Notes under the pieces: generated by a model
The model's database searches: none
Seen by the model: only the letters and a program-made list of their open reading frames with translations
Told to the model about the DNA's origin: nothing
Program-made: the position numbers and the translations under genes
Shown: positions 1-5,875 of the stretch, piece by piece
How positions within the stretch are numbered: position 1 is the first letter of the stretch
Layout of the letters: each line of letters starts with the position of its first letter
Assembly: GCA_049642465.1 (NCBI GenBank)
Contig: JBAROV010000245.1
Location: forward strand, 1-5,876
Direction: 5' to 3'
Source of the DNA: CAWDPQ01 sp049642465
GTDB taxonomy: Bacteria > Acidobacteriota > Vicinamibacteria > Vicinamibacterales > 2-12-FULL-66-21
Length of the DNA: 5,876 bases

Positions 1-814
1 CCACACGCGTCTCTTGCGTCACTTGGCCAAGCGCCCGCGACAGCTTGGCGATCACCTTCGTGAACTGCGTCTCCGATTGCGGTAAGGCGAGCGGCGTCGC
101 CCTGAGGGAAATTGCGTCTGGCCGCGCGCGCACGAATCTGACGGTCTCGGCAGCCGAGAACCCCCCTGCGCTGACGGTGACCAGCGCCGTGCCGATCTGG
201 CGGGGTGCATAGAGCAGTGATCTTGCAATCCCGTCCGCGCCGGTCGGCACATCCGACAGCACGCGCGTTTCGGTGTTCGGCGAGAACGAGCCGTTTGTCG
301 TTTCGAACTTCACCGTGCGAGGGCTGAGGCTGGGATTGGCCTCGGCGCGGATCTGGATGCTCGACGCGCCGTCGGCCTCGAGCTCCATGCTGGACAACGC
401 GAGCCGTATCACCCTCGAGGTATCTACGGGCTGGAAGGTCACGGTCAGGGTTCGCGAGGCCTCCACGGTGTCGCCGCGTTTGACGTTGGCCGTGACCAGG
501 ACCGACTGTGGCACCGTCGTGCTCTTCAACAGCGTCGATACTTCGCCGTTCGAGTTGGGAGAGAACGGAGTCGTCGCGATCGTGCCTGCAGATGCCGTGA
601 AACTGATCAGCAGCTCACGATCGACCCTCGTCGCAAGCTTAGCGGTGATCGTCGTGGTCGAGAACCCATCGGCCGGTATCTCCGTGGGCAATGCCGTCAG
701 AAGCATCAGATCGTCCGGCGCGGTGACATCGTTGCGACCGTAACAGCCGACCACGGTGACTGCGGCCACCACCACGAACGTGGCCGACGCTGCGCGCAAC
801 AGGATGGGGTTCAT
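1..814 (-). CDS. Ig-like repeat lipoprotein, partial (C-terminus beyond window)
   Basis: An open frame starts with ATG at 814 and runs without a stop to position 1, giving the first 271 residues. Seen: the N-terminus MNPILLRAAS is followed by a hydrophobic run and the lipobox VVGC with Cys24, so it should be a lipid-anchored periplasmic or outer-membrane protein. After a short linker come tandem Ig-like segments at about residues 37-128 and 135-230, with a third starting near 232. The first holds PADGFSTTTITA and the second LEADGASSIQIRA, the ADG-S-TI-A pattern typical of invasin/intimin-type (Big_1-like) bacterial Ig domains. Such domains usually act as stalks or adhesive modules; the effector end, if any, is outside the window. 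The start overlaps the stop of the preceding 117-aa gene by 4 bp (ATGA). No good Shine-Dalgarno precedes it, so translation is probably coupled. The lipoprotein call is firm; the ligand or role is unknown. Confidence 0.85.
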   Translation of the reverse strand, partial: MNPILLRAASATFVVVAAVTVVGCYGRNDVTAPDDLMLLTALPTEIPADGFSTTTITAKLATRVDRELLISFTASAGTIATTPFSPNSNGEVSTLLKSTTVPQSVLVTANVKRGDTVEASRTLTVTFQPVDTSRVIRLALSSMELEADGASSIQIRAEANPSLSPRTVKFETTNGSFSPNTETRVLSDVPTGADGIARSLLYAPRQIGTALVTVSAGGFSAAETVRFVRARPDAISLRATPLALPQSETQFTKVIAKLSRALGQVTQETRV

Positions 815-1164
815 AGCAGATCAACCAGGCAAGCTGTCCCGCTCGTGCCAGGTACGTCGAGTGAGACCTGAAACGACACGAGACCGGCGCCCTCTCCATG
901 GACTTCAGTGGGAAAAGTGAACTTTCTGGCGGTCTTTGGAATCTTCTCCTCGAACTCGATCTGCTTCAGACGCCTTCCGGCAGAGAATGACAGGTCGTTG
1001 TCCTCCTCCAGCCGCAAAAGGAGCCGGTGCGTCCCAAGCGGATTCGCCGGTGTCGGATCTGCCGGCGCCTCGTCGTCTCTGAGCTTCACCGTAAAGGTGA
1101 TGGGCTCCGGCAGCGATACCTCCTTGGGCTTTGGTTCAAGATCCTCGACAATGATGAGCGCCAT
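811..1164 (-). CDS. Small acidic beta-rich protein of unknown function
   Basis: This is a complete 117-residue frame. I do not recognise the family. Seen: no signal peptide or membrane segment. The N-terminus (MALIIVEDLEPKPKEVSLPE) is acidic. Alternating hydrophobic stretches such as PITFTVKLRDDE, HRLLLRLEED, RKFTFPTEV and LVSFQVSLDV suggest a small beta-sandwich. It starts 16 nt after the stop of the upstream secreted-protein gene, with GGAG 8 nt before the ATG. Its TGA overlaps the ATG of the downstream Ig-like lipoprotein gene by 4 bp. This spacing marks it as the middle gene of a three-gene operon. Coding is supported by the Shine-Dalgarno site, the tight fit to both neighbours and a composition unlike the Arg-rich antisense shadows. 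Inference: it may be a cytoplasmic partner or chaperone of the exported proteins, or be exported in a way the sequence does not show. Confidence 0.75.
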   Translation of the reverse strand: MALIIVEDLEPKPKEVSLPEPITFTVKLRDDEAPADPTPANPLGTHRLLLRLEEDNDLSFSAGRRLKQIEFEEKIPKTARKFTFPTEVHGEGAGLVSFQVSLDVPGTSGTACLVDLL

Positions 1165-1172
1165 CGCGCGTA

Positions 1173-1176
1173 CTCC
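1173..1176 (-). promoter_or_regulatory. Ribosome binding site of the 117-aa gene
   Basis: On the minus strand GGAG lies 8 nt before the ATG at 1164, inside the 16-nt gap after the stop codon of the preceding gene. It supports the 117-aa frame as a real gene translated from the same message. Confidence 0.6.
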
Positions 1177-1180
1177 AGCT

Positions 1181-2893
1181 CTATTGCCCAGGAAAAAAGT
1201 TCTTGAGCAGAGCCCCCAGATTGATGTCCACGGCCAGCGAGACGTATGGGGTCGCCGCGACCGACTTCTGCGTGATCAACGGATTGGGATCTGTCTCGTT
1301 GAAGATCAGCGCGCCAGCGCCGACGCGGATGCTCGGCGTCACCCGCAGTCCGCCCCCGAGAAGCAGCGAGTTCGTGCCATCCTCGCCCGTGGCAGGACGG
1401 AGGTCTTGGGCGCGGCGACTCGCGTCCTTCACCGACGTGGTGACGCCGATGGTGAGCGCAAAGCGACGCCCGAAGCTCCCCTTGAGGCGGAGCGGCGCGT
1501 TTTTGTTGATCGGCCGGAAGTACACATTCGTGCCGGCGTAGAAGACCATGCTTTCGAGCTGCCAGGTGTACGCCATGCCGGTGTCGAGGCTCACGTAGGC
1601 GTTCCGGTTCATGTCGGCTGTGAGCACGCTGGAGCCGATGCCGACCCTGACTTCCCGTGCTTCGAGTGCGACGCGGTCCACCGCCTGCTGCGCGGCATCG
1701 CGCAAGTCTTCGTAGTTTCGACCGAATGCGGTGGCCATGTCCTGAAGTGCGCCGACGTGGCGGTGTATGCCGGCGATGGCCTCTGCCGCGGCATTCTCGT
1801 TCTTCTGTCGAGCAGCGGTTTCCGCTTCGGCAAGCATTTCCGAGACGTCGGTGAAATCGTACTCCTTGAAATCGAACGGCGCCCTGCTCGTGATCGCCAG
1901 CTCACGTCTCGGCAGCTGCGCGGGGGGCAGCGAACCGGTGATGGCCGGTATCAGGAACGGCTTCGCGCTTTCCGGCGCATTGTCGAGCGCCGCCTGCAGT
2001 CCCTTGAACCGACTGTTGTAGTCGGTCTCCCTAGCGAGCAGCCGGCTGTAGGGCTGAATCAGCCTGGACAGGATCTTCACGAAGGGCGTGCCTCTCTCAA
2101 TCGGTGTACTGGCGTGAAAGATGTTGCCCTCCGGAATGACTGCTGGGACAGCGCGCACGGCGCCAAGCTCGGTGATCCGCTGCGCCAGCCGCTCGTGCAT
2201 TCCTTTCGCGAGCTCGACGCTGACGTCGCCGCTGGCGGTCGGTGCGCTCGGCCCGAGGAAGTGCACCGTGACCTGGCTCAGAATCTCGCGCGCGGATGCT
2301 TCGATTTCGGACGGGGCGACGAGACCTCGGGACAGAAAGCAGAACACGTAGTAGCGCTGCGGGTCGAGCGCATCGACGAGAAGGACGAACTCGCTGGCGC
2401 CCGCCTTCCCCTTCCACGATGATCGTGAGACCGTGCGCACGCCAAACTTCGTATCGGGGACACAGTTCGTCGTGTCGCGCAGCTGCGATGCAATCTCTGT
2501 GAGAACGGCTTTGCTCGGCGTGCGGAAAGCCGTCATCGCCATGTCGGTAGCGAAGTCCGGCGGTTTGCCTGTGAGGTAGAAGGGCACGTCGAACGGAAGT
2601 CGCCGCTGGAAGATGCCGTCGTCCAGCGACACCGCGACCTTTGTACCAGGACGATCGTCCGCAGCGGTCTCGGGATCCGCTGCCTCGACGGCGGGTGGTT
2701 CCTGAGACAATTCGGGCTTTACTGTGGCTTGCCGGGACGGCTCGATGTTGGTTGCGGCGGGCTGTGCCGTGGGTTTCTGCTGAGCGAGGCGGCCGAACGA
2801 CGATTGCGCCGACAAGTCACCCACGCAGTTCAGAACGATCCCGCAGGTGACGAACAGACGTACCGAGAGAGCTCGACAGCCATCAAATGGCAT
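1181..2893 (-). CDS. Secreted protein with beta-strand-rich C-terminal domain, unknown function
   Basis: This frame gives 570 residues from the chosen ATG at 2893. It could be extended to 2992, but the earlier ATGs (2992, 2950) lack a Shine-Dalgarno and would bury the signal peptide. Seen: residues 1-29 form a Sec-type signal peptide (Arg at 7 and 12, hydrophobic core LFVTCGIVL, likely cleavage after LSA at 29). Residues 35-80 are a Pro/Ala/Glu-rich linker. Residues about 85-340 form a mixed globular region. Residues about 345-415 are helical and Ala/Glu-rich. From about 416 to 562 there are alternating polar/hydrophobic strands with Gly-rich turns (VGIGSSVL, GGGLRVTPSIRVGAGALIF, YVSLAVDINLG). 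Inference: an envelope protein whose C-terminal part may be an outer-membrane-type beta domain. It does not end in the usual terminal aromatic residue, so a barrel is unproven. I do not recognise the family. It is the first gene of the apparent operon. Confidence 0.8.
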   Translation of the reverse strand: MPFDGCRALSVRLFVTCGIVLNCVGDLSAQSSFGRLAQQKPTAQPAATNIEPSRQATVKPELSQEPPAVEAADPETAADDRPGTKVAVSLDDGIFQRRLPFDVPFYLTGKPPDFATDMAMTAFRTPSKAVLTEIASQLRDTTNCVPDTKFGVRTVSRSSWKGKAGASEFVLLVDALDPQRYYVFCFLSRGLVAPSEIEASAREILSQVTVHFLGPSAPTASGDVSVELAKGMHERLAQRITELGAVRAVPAVIPEGNIFHASTPIERGTPFVKILSRLIQPYSRLLARETDYNSRFKGLQAALDNAPESAKPFLIPAITGSLPPAQLPRRELAITSRAPFDFKEYDFTDVSEMLAEAETAARQKNENAAAEAIAGIHRHVGALQDMATAFGRNYEDLRDAAQQAVDRVALEAREVRVGIGSSVLTADMNRNAYVSLDTGMAYTWQLESMVFYAGTNVYFRPINKNAPLRLKGSFGRRFALTIGVTTSVKDASRRAQDLRPATGEDGTNSLLLGGGLRVTPSIRVGAGALIFNETDPNPLITQKSVAATPYVSLAVDINLGALLKNFFPGQ

Positions 2894-3103
2894 CTCGCGC
2901 CTCGTCGTCGAGGGGGAACAGTTGGATCCGTGGAGTGTTCCGCCTGGCATGTTGCGGCACGTGCGCATCCTACACTCGCAGCAACCGTTCAAGGTATGTT
3001 TTCTGATTGGACGGCTACCAGACGCATTCCCTGGATTGGGCGCTTGGCCCAGCGGGGCGGATCACGACAGATAGGTCAAGATAGCGGTTGCTGGTCGGCC
3101 GTC
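2894..3103. other. Intergenic region between the operon and the IS element
   Basis: These roughly 210 bp should hold the operon promoter and leader on the minus strand. The only promoter-like pair I see there is TTGAAC (2992-2987) and TAGGAT (2972-2967), but the 14-nt spacer is too short for a standard sigma-70 site. A small perfect inverted repeat, TGGGC-gcttg-GCCCA, lies at 3037-3051 and has no T tract. A TTGACC at 3079-3074 has no matching -10 downstream. No gene is supported here. Confidence 0.5.
2900..2903 (-). promoter_or_regulatory. Weak ribosome binding site of the secreted-protein gene
   Basis: On the minus strand GAGG lies 6 nt before the ATG at 2893. It is a modest match, but together with the signal peptide beginning at this ATG it decides the start. 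The alternative ATGs at 2950 and 2992 have nothing comparable. Confidence 0.5.
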
Positions 3104-3130
3104 TGTCGGTTTTCAGAAGGAAGGGACCCT
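3104..3130 (+). repeat. Terminal inverted repeat, istB-proximal end
   Basis: This 27-bp terminal repeat begins TGTCGGTTTTCAGAAGG and ends with AGGGACCCT at offset 18 from the tip. It matches the other end at 22 of 27 positions. The mismatches fall at positions 9, 13 and 16-18, so the tip and the distal nine bases are the conserved blocks. Confidence 0.85.
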
Positions 3131-3133
3131 AGC

Positions 3134-3153
3134 TTTTCAAAACCTTTCCCCCC
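3134..3153 (-). repeat. Single subterminal repeat copy at istB-proximal end
   Basis: An exact inverted copy of the 20-bp subterminal repeat (TTTTCAAAACCTTTCCCCCC on the plus strand) lies 30 bp inside the left tip. A TTTTCA stretch at 3110 looks like a degenerate copy 24 bp away. I see no further copy deeper in this end. Confidence 0.85.
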
Positions 3154-3347
3154 TGACTTGTCCAGTCGCCTGAGCGCGGTTCGTACGCCGTCAGGGTGCC
3201 TTACTCACCCGATTTCTGTCTACACTTTCGCCTTCTCGATTGGTCGATGGCAAGCCGACAGGCGCTTGGCGGCGGTCGCGGGAGCGCCGATGCTCGAGGA
3301 GGGCTGCCGCCGAGCGCCCCACCATCGAGCGTGGCACAGCGTGCGCC
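3154..3347. other. Noncoding segment of the IS after istB
   Basis: About 190 bp lie between the subterminal repeat and the istB stop. No gene is supported. An imperfect G+C-rich inverted repeat pairs GGG(A)GCGC at 3280-3287 with GCGCCCC at 3314-3320, but no T tract follows it on the minus strand, so it is a weak terminator candidate at best. Confidence 0.45.
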
Positions 3348-4124
3348 TCATCGCGAGCGTTCCTTGTCCTTGGCGACCCGCGGCTTGAGTCGCGGCCGAT
3401 AGGAGTCTCCCTCGATGACGAGGTCATAGGCATTGCTGGTGAAACGATCGATCGCGCTCTGGGCTCGGACCGGATCGGCAAAGGTGGCGAGCCATTCGTC
3501 CGGTCCGCGATTTGAGGTGACGATCACGGACCCGGTGCGATACCGCTCGAGCAGCAGGTCGTAGAGATCGCGACTCTCAACGGTGTCGAGGACGTCAATC
3601 GCAAAATCATCGAGGATGAGGAGGTCGACGACCACGATTTTCCGCAGCTCCGCTTCGTAGCTGTTATCGAGCCGCGCGTGCTTCAGGCTCTTGAGCATTT
3701 GGTCGGTGCGGACGGCGAGCACGGAGGCGCCGCGTCGGCAGGCGATGTGGCCGAGGGCATGTGCGAGAAAGGTTTTGCCGACACCCACGGGCCCGACGAT
3801 CGTGACGTGCGCGTGGGCGTCGAGAAACCGCAGCGAAGCGAGCTCGTTGAGGAGCGCGCGGTCGAAGGTCACCTTGGCGGTCGCGTCCCAAGCCTCGAGG
3901 CGCATCGCGGGATCTAAGCGCGCCTTCTGCACGCGCAGCGTGACGGCGAGGGTCTCGCGGCGGGCGACTTCGTCACTCAGCACCTGCAGCAGGAGGTCCT
4001 GATGCGGCATCTTTTGCTGGCGCGCGAGCGTGAGGCGCTCGGGCAGCGTGTCGAGCATACGCGACAGCTTCAGCCGCCGCAGGACGGTCTTGAGATCCGG
4101 CGTGATCCCATCGGTCGTGGTCAT
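3348..4124 (-). CDS. istB: IS21-family helper ATPase IstB
   Basis: This is a complete 258-residue AAA+ protein of the DnaC-like IstB family, close to the usual length of about 250. Seen: an N-terminal helical region (about 1-100), Walker A GPVGVGKT (111-118), Walker B LLILDDF (168-174), a sensor-I-like VTSNR (202-206), and a C-terminal AIDRF (224-228) whose Arg227 fits the conserved IstB arginine. In the family, IstB assembles on DNA in an ATP-dependent way, remodels the target and stimulates the IstA transposase. The start codon overlaps the istA stop (ATGA). A purine-rich Shine-Dalgarno, AAGGAGAGGAG, lies inside the last istA codons, so translation is probably coupled to istA with its own ribosome entry. 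All key motifs are present and I see no sign of decay. Confidence 0.96.
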   Translation of the reverse strand: MTTTDGITPDLKTVLRRLKLSRMLDTLPERLTLARQQKMPHQDLLLQVLSDEVARRETLAVTLRVQKARLDPAMRLEAWDATAKVTFDRALLNELASLRFLDAHAHVTIVGPVGVGKTFLAHALGHIACRRGASVLAVRTDQMLKSLKHARLDNSYEAELRKIVVVDLLILDDFAIDVLDTVESRDLYDLLLERYRTGSVIVTSNRGPDEWLATFADPVRAQSAIDRFTSNAYDLVIEGDSYRPRLKPRVAKDKERSR

Positions 4125-5686
4125 GAGGACTCCTCTCCTTCAGCAGCCGCGCCCGCCAAGGGCAGTTTGTATTGCGTGGGCGGGCGGAGATAGCGCGCGC
4201 GCGGAATCACGCGCGCGGGTGGTGCGGACGGCGGTGGCGCGACGCCCTGCTCGAGCATGCGTTTCAGGCGATGGACATCGAGCATGTCGGCCGCGAGCGC
4301 GATGGTGCAGACCTCGGTGACGCGCGGGGCCCCGTACCGACGCACGAGGCCGAGGAGCGCGTAGACGCGGCGCATTCGCGTCCACGGCAAGGGACTGTCG
4401 AGGAGCGCCGCCGCGTAGCGGCCAATGACGTCGCCGGCGGCGTCGGCCTGGCGCCGCAGCGCGTCGACATTCCGCATCGCGTAGACGCTGCGCTCGACCG
4501 GATAATCGTCTGCATCGATCGATTGCCCACTCGGGGCCTTCCGCGGATGCGTTTTGATCAGGAGCCCGCGGGCATAGAACCGGACGATCTGGGCATCGGC
4601 ACGCGCGGTGACCCACTGCCCGACGTAGGGATGCGGGATCGAGTAGAGGGCTTTGTCGACGACCGCGAGTTGATCGCGCCCGACTTTCGGCTCACTCCAC
4701 AGCGGAATGTCGTAGGGCGCGGTCGGCGGTGGCAGCAGGAGGCCCTGCTCCTCCGTCTGAAAGTGCTCGAGCGGTCGACGCTGCGTCCGACTGTGGCGCC
4801 GCAGGCCGTAGTCATTGAGGCACCAATGCTGGCCCCACATGCGCGCTTCATCGAGCGTGGGCAGGACTTCGCCGGCGAAGCAATCGTCCCGCACGCCGGG
4901 CACGGCGCGCTCGACGCGGCCTTTGTCGCGGGCGTGCCGCACGCGCGCCGGGTCGATGTGAAAGTGGCGCGCCTGGGCGTACTCAAGAAACGCGGGCGTG
5001 ATACGGGCCGCGAGCGGGTCCGCGTTAACGACGATGGCCTTCGTGTTATCTGGGATGATGACTTTGAAAATGCCGCCAAAGAAATCCCACGCGGCCTCGC
5101 ACGCTTCGATCGCCCGCGCGGTCGTCTCCTCGAAGGTCGGATAGACGAAGCGGTGCCGCGAGCGCACCGCGGTAAAGATCCACGCGCGAAACCGTCGTTT
5201 CTTCCCCTGCGGCAGCGTGAGCCAGCCGACCCAGCCCGTATCGAGCTGCACTTCCTGTCCAGGCTCGCCATCGAGCACGGGGATCGTCGTCGCCGTTTTC
5301 CCAAACTGGAGCTCGAGGACCGCGAATCGGTGCAACGTGGGATACGCGATCTCGACGCCCTGACGCACCAGCAGCTTGCGAATCTTCGTCAGGCGCAGCC
5401 CGCCTCCGAGCCAGCGCTCGATGGCGGCGCGATGGTCCGCACAAAGGCCCCATCCATCGCCGCGGGGCCGCCCGCCGGCGGGATGGAGCGCGAGCAGGAC
5501 TTGTCGCACCTCCTCATCGCTGATGGTCGCCGTCACGCGGACGCCGGCACTTTGCGCCGCTGTGAGATAGCGACGCACCGTTTTCGGATCGAGCCCCAGC
5601 TGGGCGGCGATTCGCTTCTTCGGCAGGCCCTCGCCTCGCAACCGAAGGACCTCTCTGACTTCGATCATCGTGACCTCGCGATACAT
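4121..5686 (-). CDS. istA: IS21-family DDE transposase IstA
   Basis: This is a complete 521-residue transposase, at the long end for the family. Seen: an N-terminal helix-turn-helix at about 15-41 (LRLRGEGLPKKRIAAQLGLD, then PKTVRRYL). A second DNA-binding region is probable at about 80-125. The RNase H-fold catalytic core has Asp149 in VQLDTGW, Asp213 in IIPDNTK and Glu259 in HARDKGRVERAV, forming the DDE triad. The C-terminal part (about 325-500) resembles the beta and helical tail of IstA proteins. IstA binds the element ends and carries out strand cleavage and transfer with IstB. The ATG at 5686 is preferred because AGGAGG lies 5 nt upstream; an ATG six codons later is the alternative. 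The C-terminus overlaps istB by 4 bp. A strong hairpin lies just before the Shine-Dalgarno site. Confidence 0.96.
   Translation of the reverse strand: MYREVTMIEVREVLRLRGEGLPKKRIAAQLGLDPKTVRRYLTAAQSAGVRVTATISDEEVRQVLLALHPAGGRPRGDGWGLCADHRAAIERWLGGGLRLTKIRKLLVRQGVEIAYPTLHRFAVLELQFGKTATTIPVLDGEPGQEVQLDTGWVGWLTLPQGKKRRFRAWIFTAVRSRHRFVYPTFEETTARAIEACEAAWDFFGGIFKVIIPDNTKAIVVNADPLAARITPAFLEYAQARHFHIDPARVRHARDKGRVERAVPGVRDDCFAGEVLPTLDEARMWGQHWCLNDYGLRRHSRTQRRPLEHFQTEEQGLLLPPPTAPYDIPLWSEPKVGRDQLAVVDKALYSIPHPYVGQWVTARADAQIVRFYARGLLIKTHPRKAPSGQSIDADDYPVERSVYAMRNVDALRRQADAAGDVIGRYAAALLDSPLPWTRMRRVYALLGLVRRYGAPRVTEVCTIALAADMLDVHRLKRMLEQGVAPPPSAPPARVIPRARYLRPPTQYKLPLAGAAAEGEESS
4130..4140 (-). promoter_or_regulatory. 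Ribosome binding site of istB within the istA 3' end
   Basis: AAGGAGAGGAG on the minus strand holds two Shine-Dalgarno cores, 5 and 10 nt before the istB ATG. It lies in the istA codons for EGEE. The proximal core is part of the 11-bp palindrome GAGGAGTCCTC (4135-4125), which could partly mask it. Confidence 0.7.
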
Positions 5687-5691
5687 CCACG

Positions 5692-5697
5692 CCTCCT
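5692..5697 (-). promoter_or_regulatory. Ribosome binding site of istA
   Basis: On the minus strand a consensus AGGAGG lies 5 nt before the ATG at 5686, which fixes this start over the later ATG at 5668. It abuts the base of the leader hairpin at 5698-5721. Confidence 0.75.
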
Positions 5698-5721
5698 GGC
5701 CCCGGGGCGCGGCCCGGGACC
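5698..5721 (-). promoter_or_regulatory. Leader hairpin directly upstream of the istA ribosome binding site
   Basis: In minus-strand RNA, GGUCCCGGG and CCCGGGGCC can form a 9-bp stem with one G-U pair and a 6-nt loop. The stem ends directly against the AGGAGG of istA. It has no U tract, so it is unlikely to be a terminator. A structure here could limit ribosome access or attenuate transposase expression; that role is inferred. Confidence 0.5.
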
Positions 5722-5750
5722 GGAGACGTCTATCGCGCGGTCAGGCGAAA

Positions 5751-5836
5751 GGGGGGAAAGGTTTTGAAAATCTCGCCCCGGAAGGGGGGAAAGGTTTTGA
5801 AAAACCTCACTCCAGAGGGGGCAAAGGTTTTGAAAA
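5751..5836 (+). repeat. Three 20-bp subterminal repeats at 33-bp period (probable IstA sites)
   Basis: Copies of GGGGGGAAAGGTTTTGAAAA lie at 5751-5770, 5784-5803 and 5817-5836. The first two are identical and the third has one change (C at the sixth base). The 13-bp spacers differ in sequence but keep the length, giving an exact 33-bp period. Multiple subterminal repeats are a known feature of IS21-family ends and are taken to be transposase binding sites; binding by this IstA is inferred. Each copy ends in the small palindrome TTTTGAAAA. The array lies between the right tip and the istA start, so bound transposase could also affect istA transcription. Confidence 0.88.
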
Positions 5837-5848
5837 AGTCGTCAGGAA

Positions 5849-5875
5849 AGGGTCCCTAGGTTTTGAGAACCGACA
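5849..5875 (-). repeat. Terminal inverted repeat, istA-proximal end
   Basis: Read on the minus strand from 5875 it begins TGTCGGTTCTCAAAACC and ends with AGGGACCCT at offset 18, the partner of the repeat at 3104-3130. It also contains a degenerate copy of the subterminal repeat at 5850-5869, exactly one 33-bp period from the neighbouring copy. Confidence 0.85.

Larger units (their letters stand above)
3104..5875 (-). mobile_element. IS21-family insertion sequence, apparently complete (about 2.77 kb)
   Basis: The element has the IS21 layout: a long transposase gene (istA) overlapping a helper ATPase gene (istB), flanked by inverted ends that begin TGT and carry internal repeats. The left tip is TGTCGGTTTTCA at 3104. 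The right tip, read on the minus strand, is TGTCGGTTCTCA ending at 5875. IstA has a DDE triad and IstB has Walker motifs, with no frameshift or stop, so the element may be autonomous. IS21 elements usually make 4-8 bp target duplications. Only one base (A, 5876) is visible beyond the right end, and it does not match the base expected for any duplication of 4-8 bp taken from the left flank (3096-3103 contains no A). The element lies upstream of the three-gene operon in the same orientation. Confidence 0.92.

Noticed and set aside
273..743. Plus-strand open frame of 156 codons
   Set aside because: It is antisense to the Ig-like lipoprotein, which has a lipobox and domain motifs. The apparent protein is a shadow of the same beta-rich codons.
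908..2422. Long plus-strand open frame of 504 codons
   Set aside because: It lies antisense to the secreted-protein and 117-aa genes, has an Arg/His/Gly-rich shadow composition and no recognisable domain, and the opposite strand has a signal peptide and operon spacing.
2894..2992. 33-residue N-terminal extension of the secreted protein
   Set aside because: The extension is Cys-rich, has no Shine-Dalgarno at either earlier ATG, and would move the signal peptide away from the N-terminus.
2967..2992. TTGAAC / TAGGAT as the operon promoter
   Set aside because: The spacer is only 14 nt, too short for a standard promoter, so I do not list it as a feature.
2729..3388. Plus-strand frame of 219 codons across the left IS end
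   Set aside because: It crosses the IS boundary, overlaps the starts or ends of real genes on the other strand, and has no domain or ribosome site that I can see.
3191..3481. Minus-strand 96-codon frame overlapping the istB 3' end
   Set aside because: It is out of frame with istB, Arg/Ser-rich, and lies in the noncoding IS end; it looks like a shadow.
4172..5767. Plus-strand open frame of 531 codons
   Set aside because: It is antisense to istA, whose DDE and helix-turn-helix motifs are clear. Long antisense frames are expected in G+C-rich DNA.
5751..5869. CRISPR array or G-quadruplex in the regularly spaced G-rich repeats
   Set aside because: The spacers are only 13 bp, the repeats sit at an IS end with an inverted copy at the other end, and the G runs are too far apart for a usual quadruplex.
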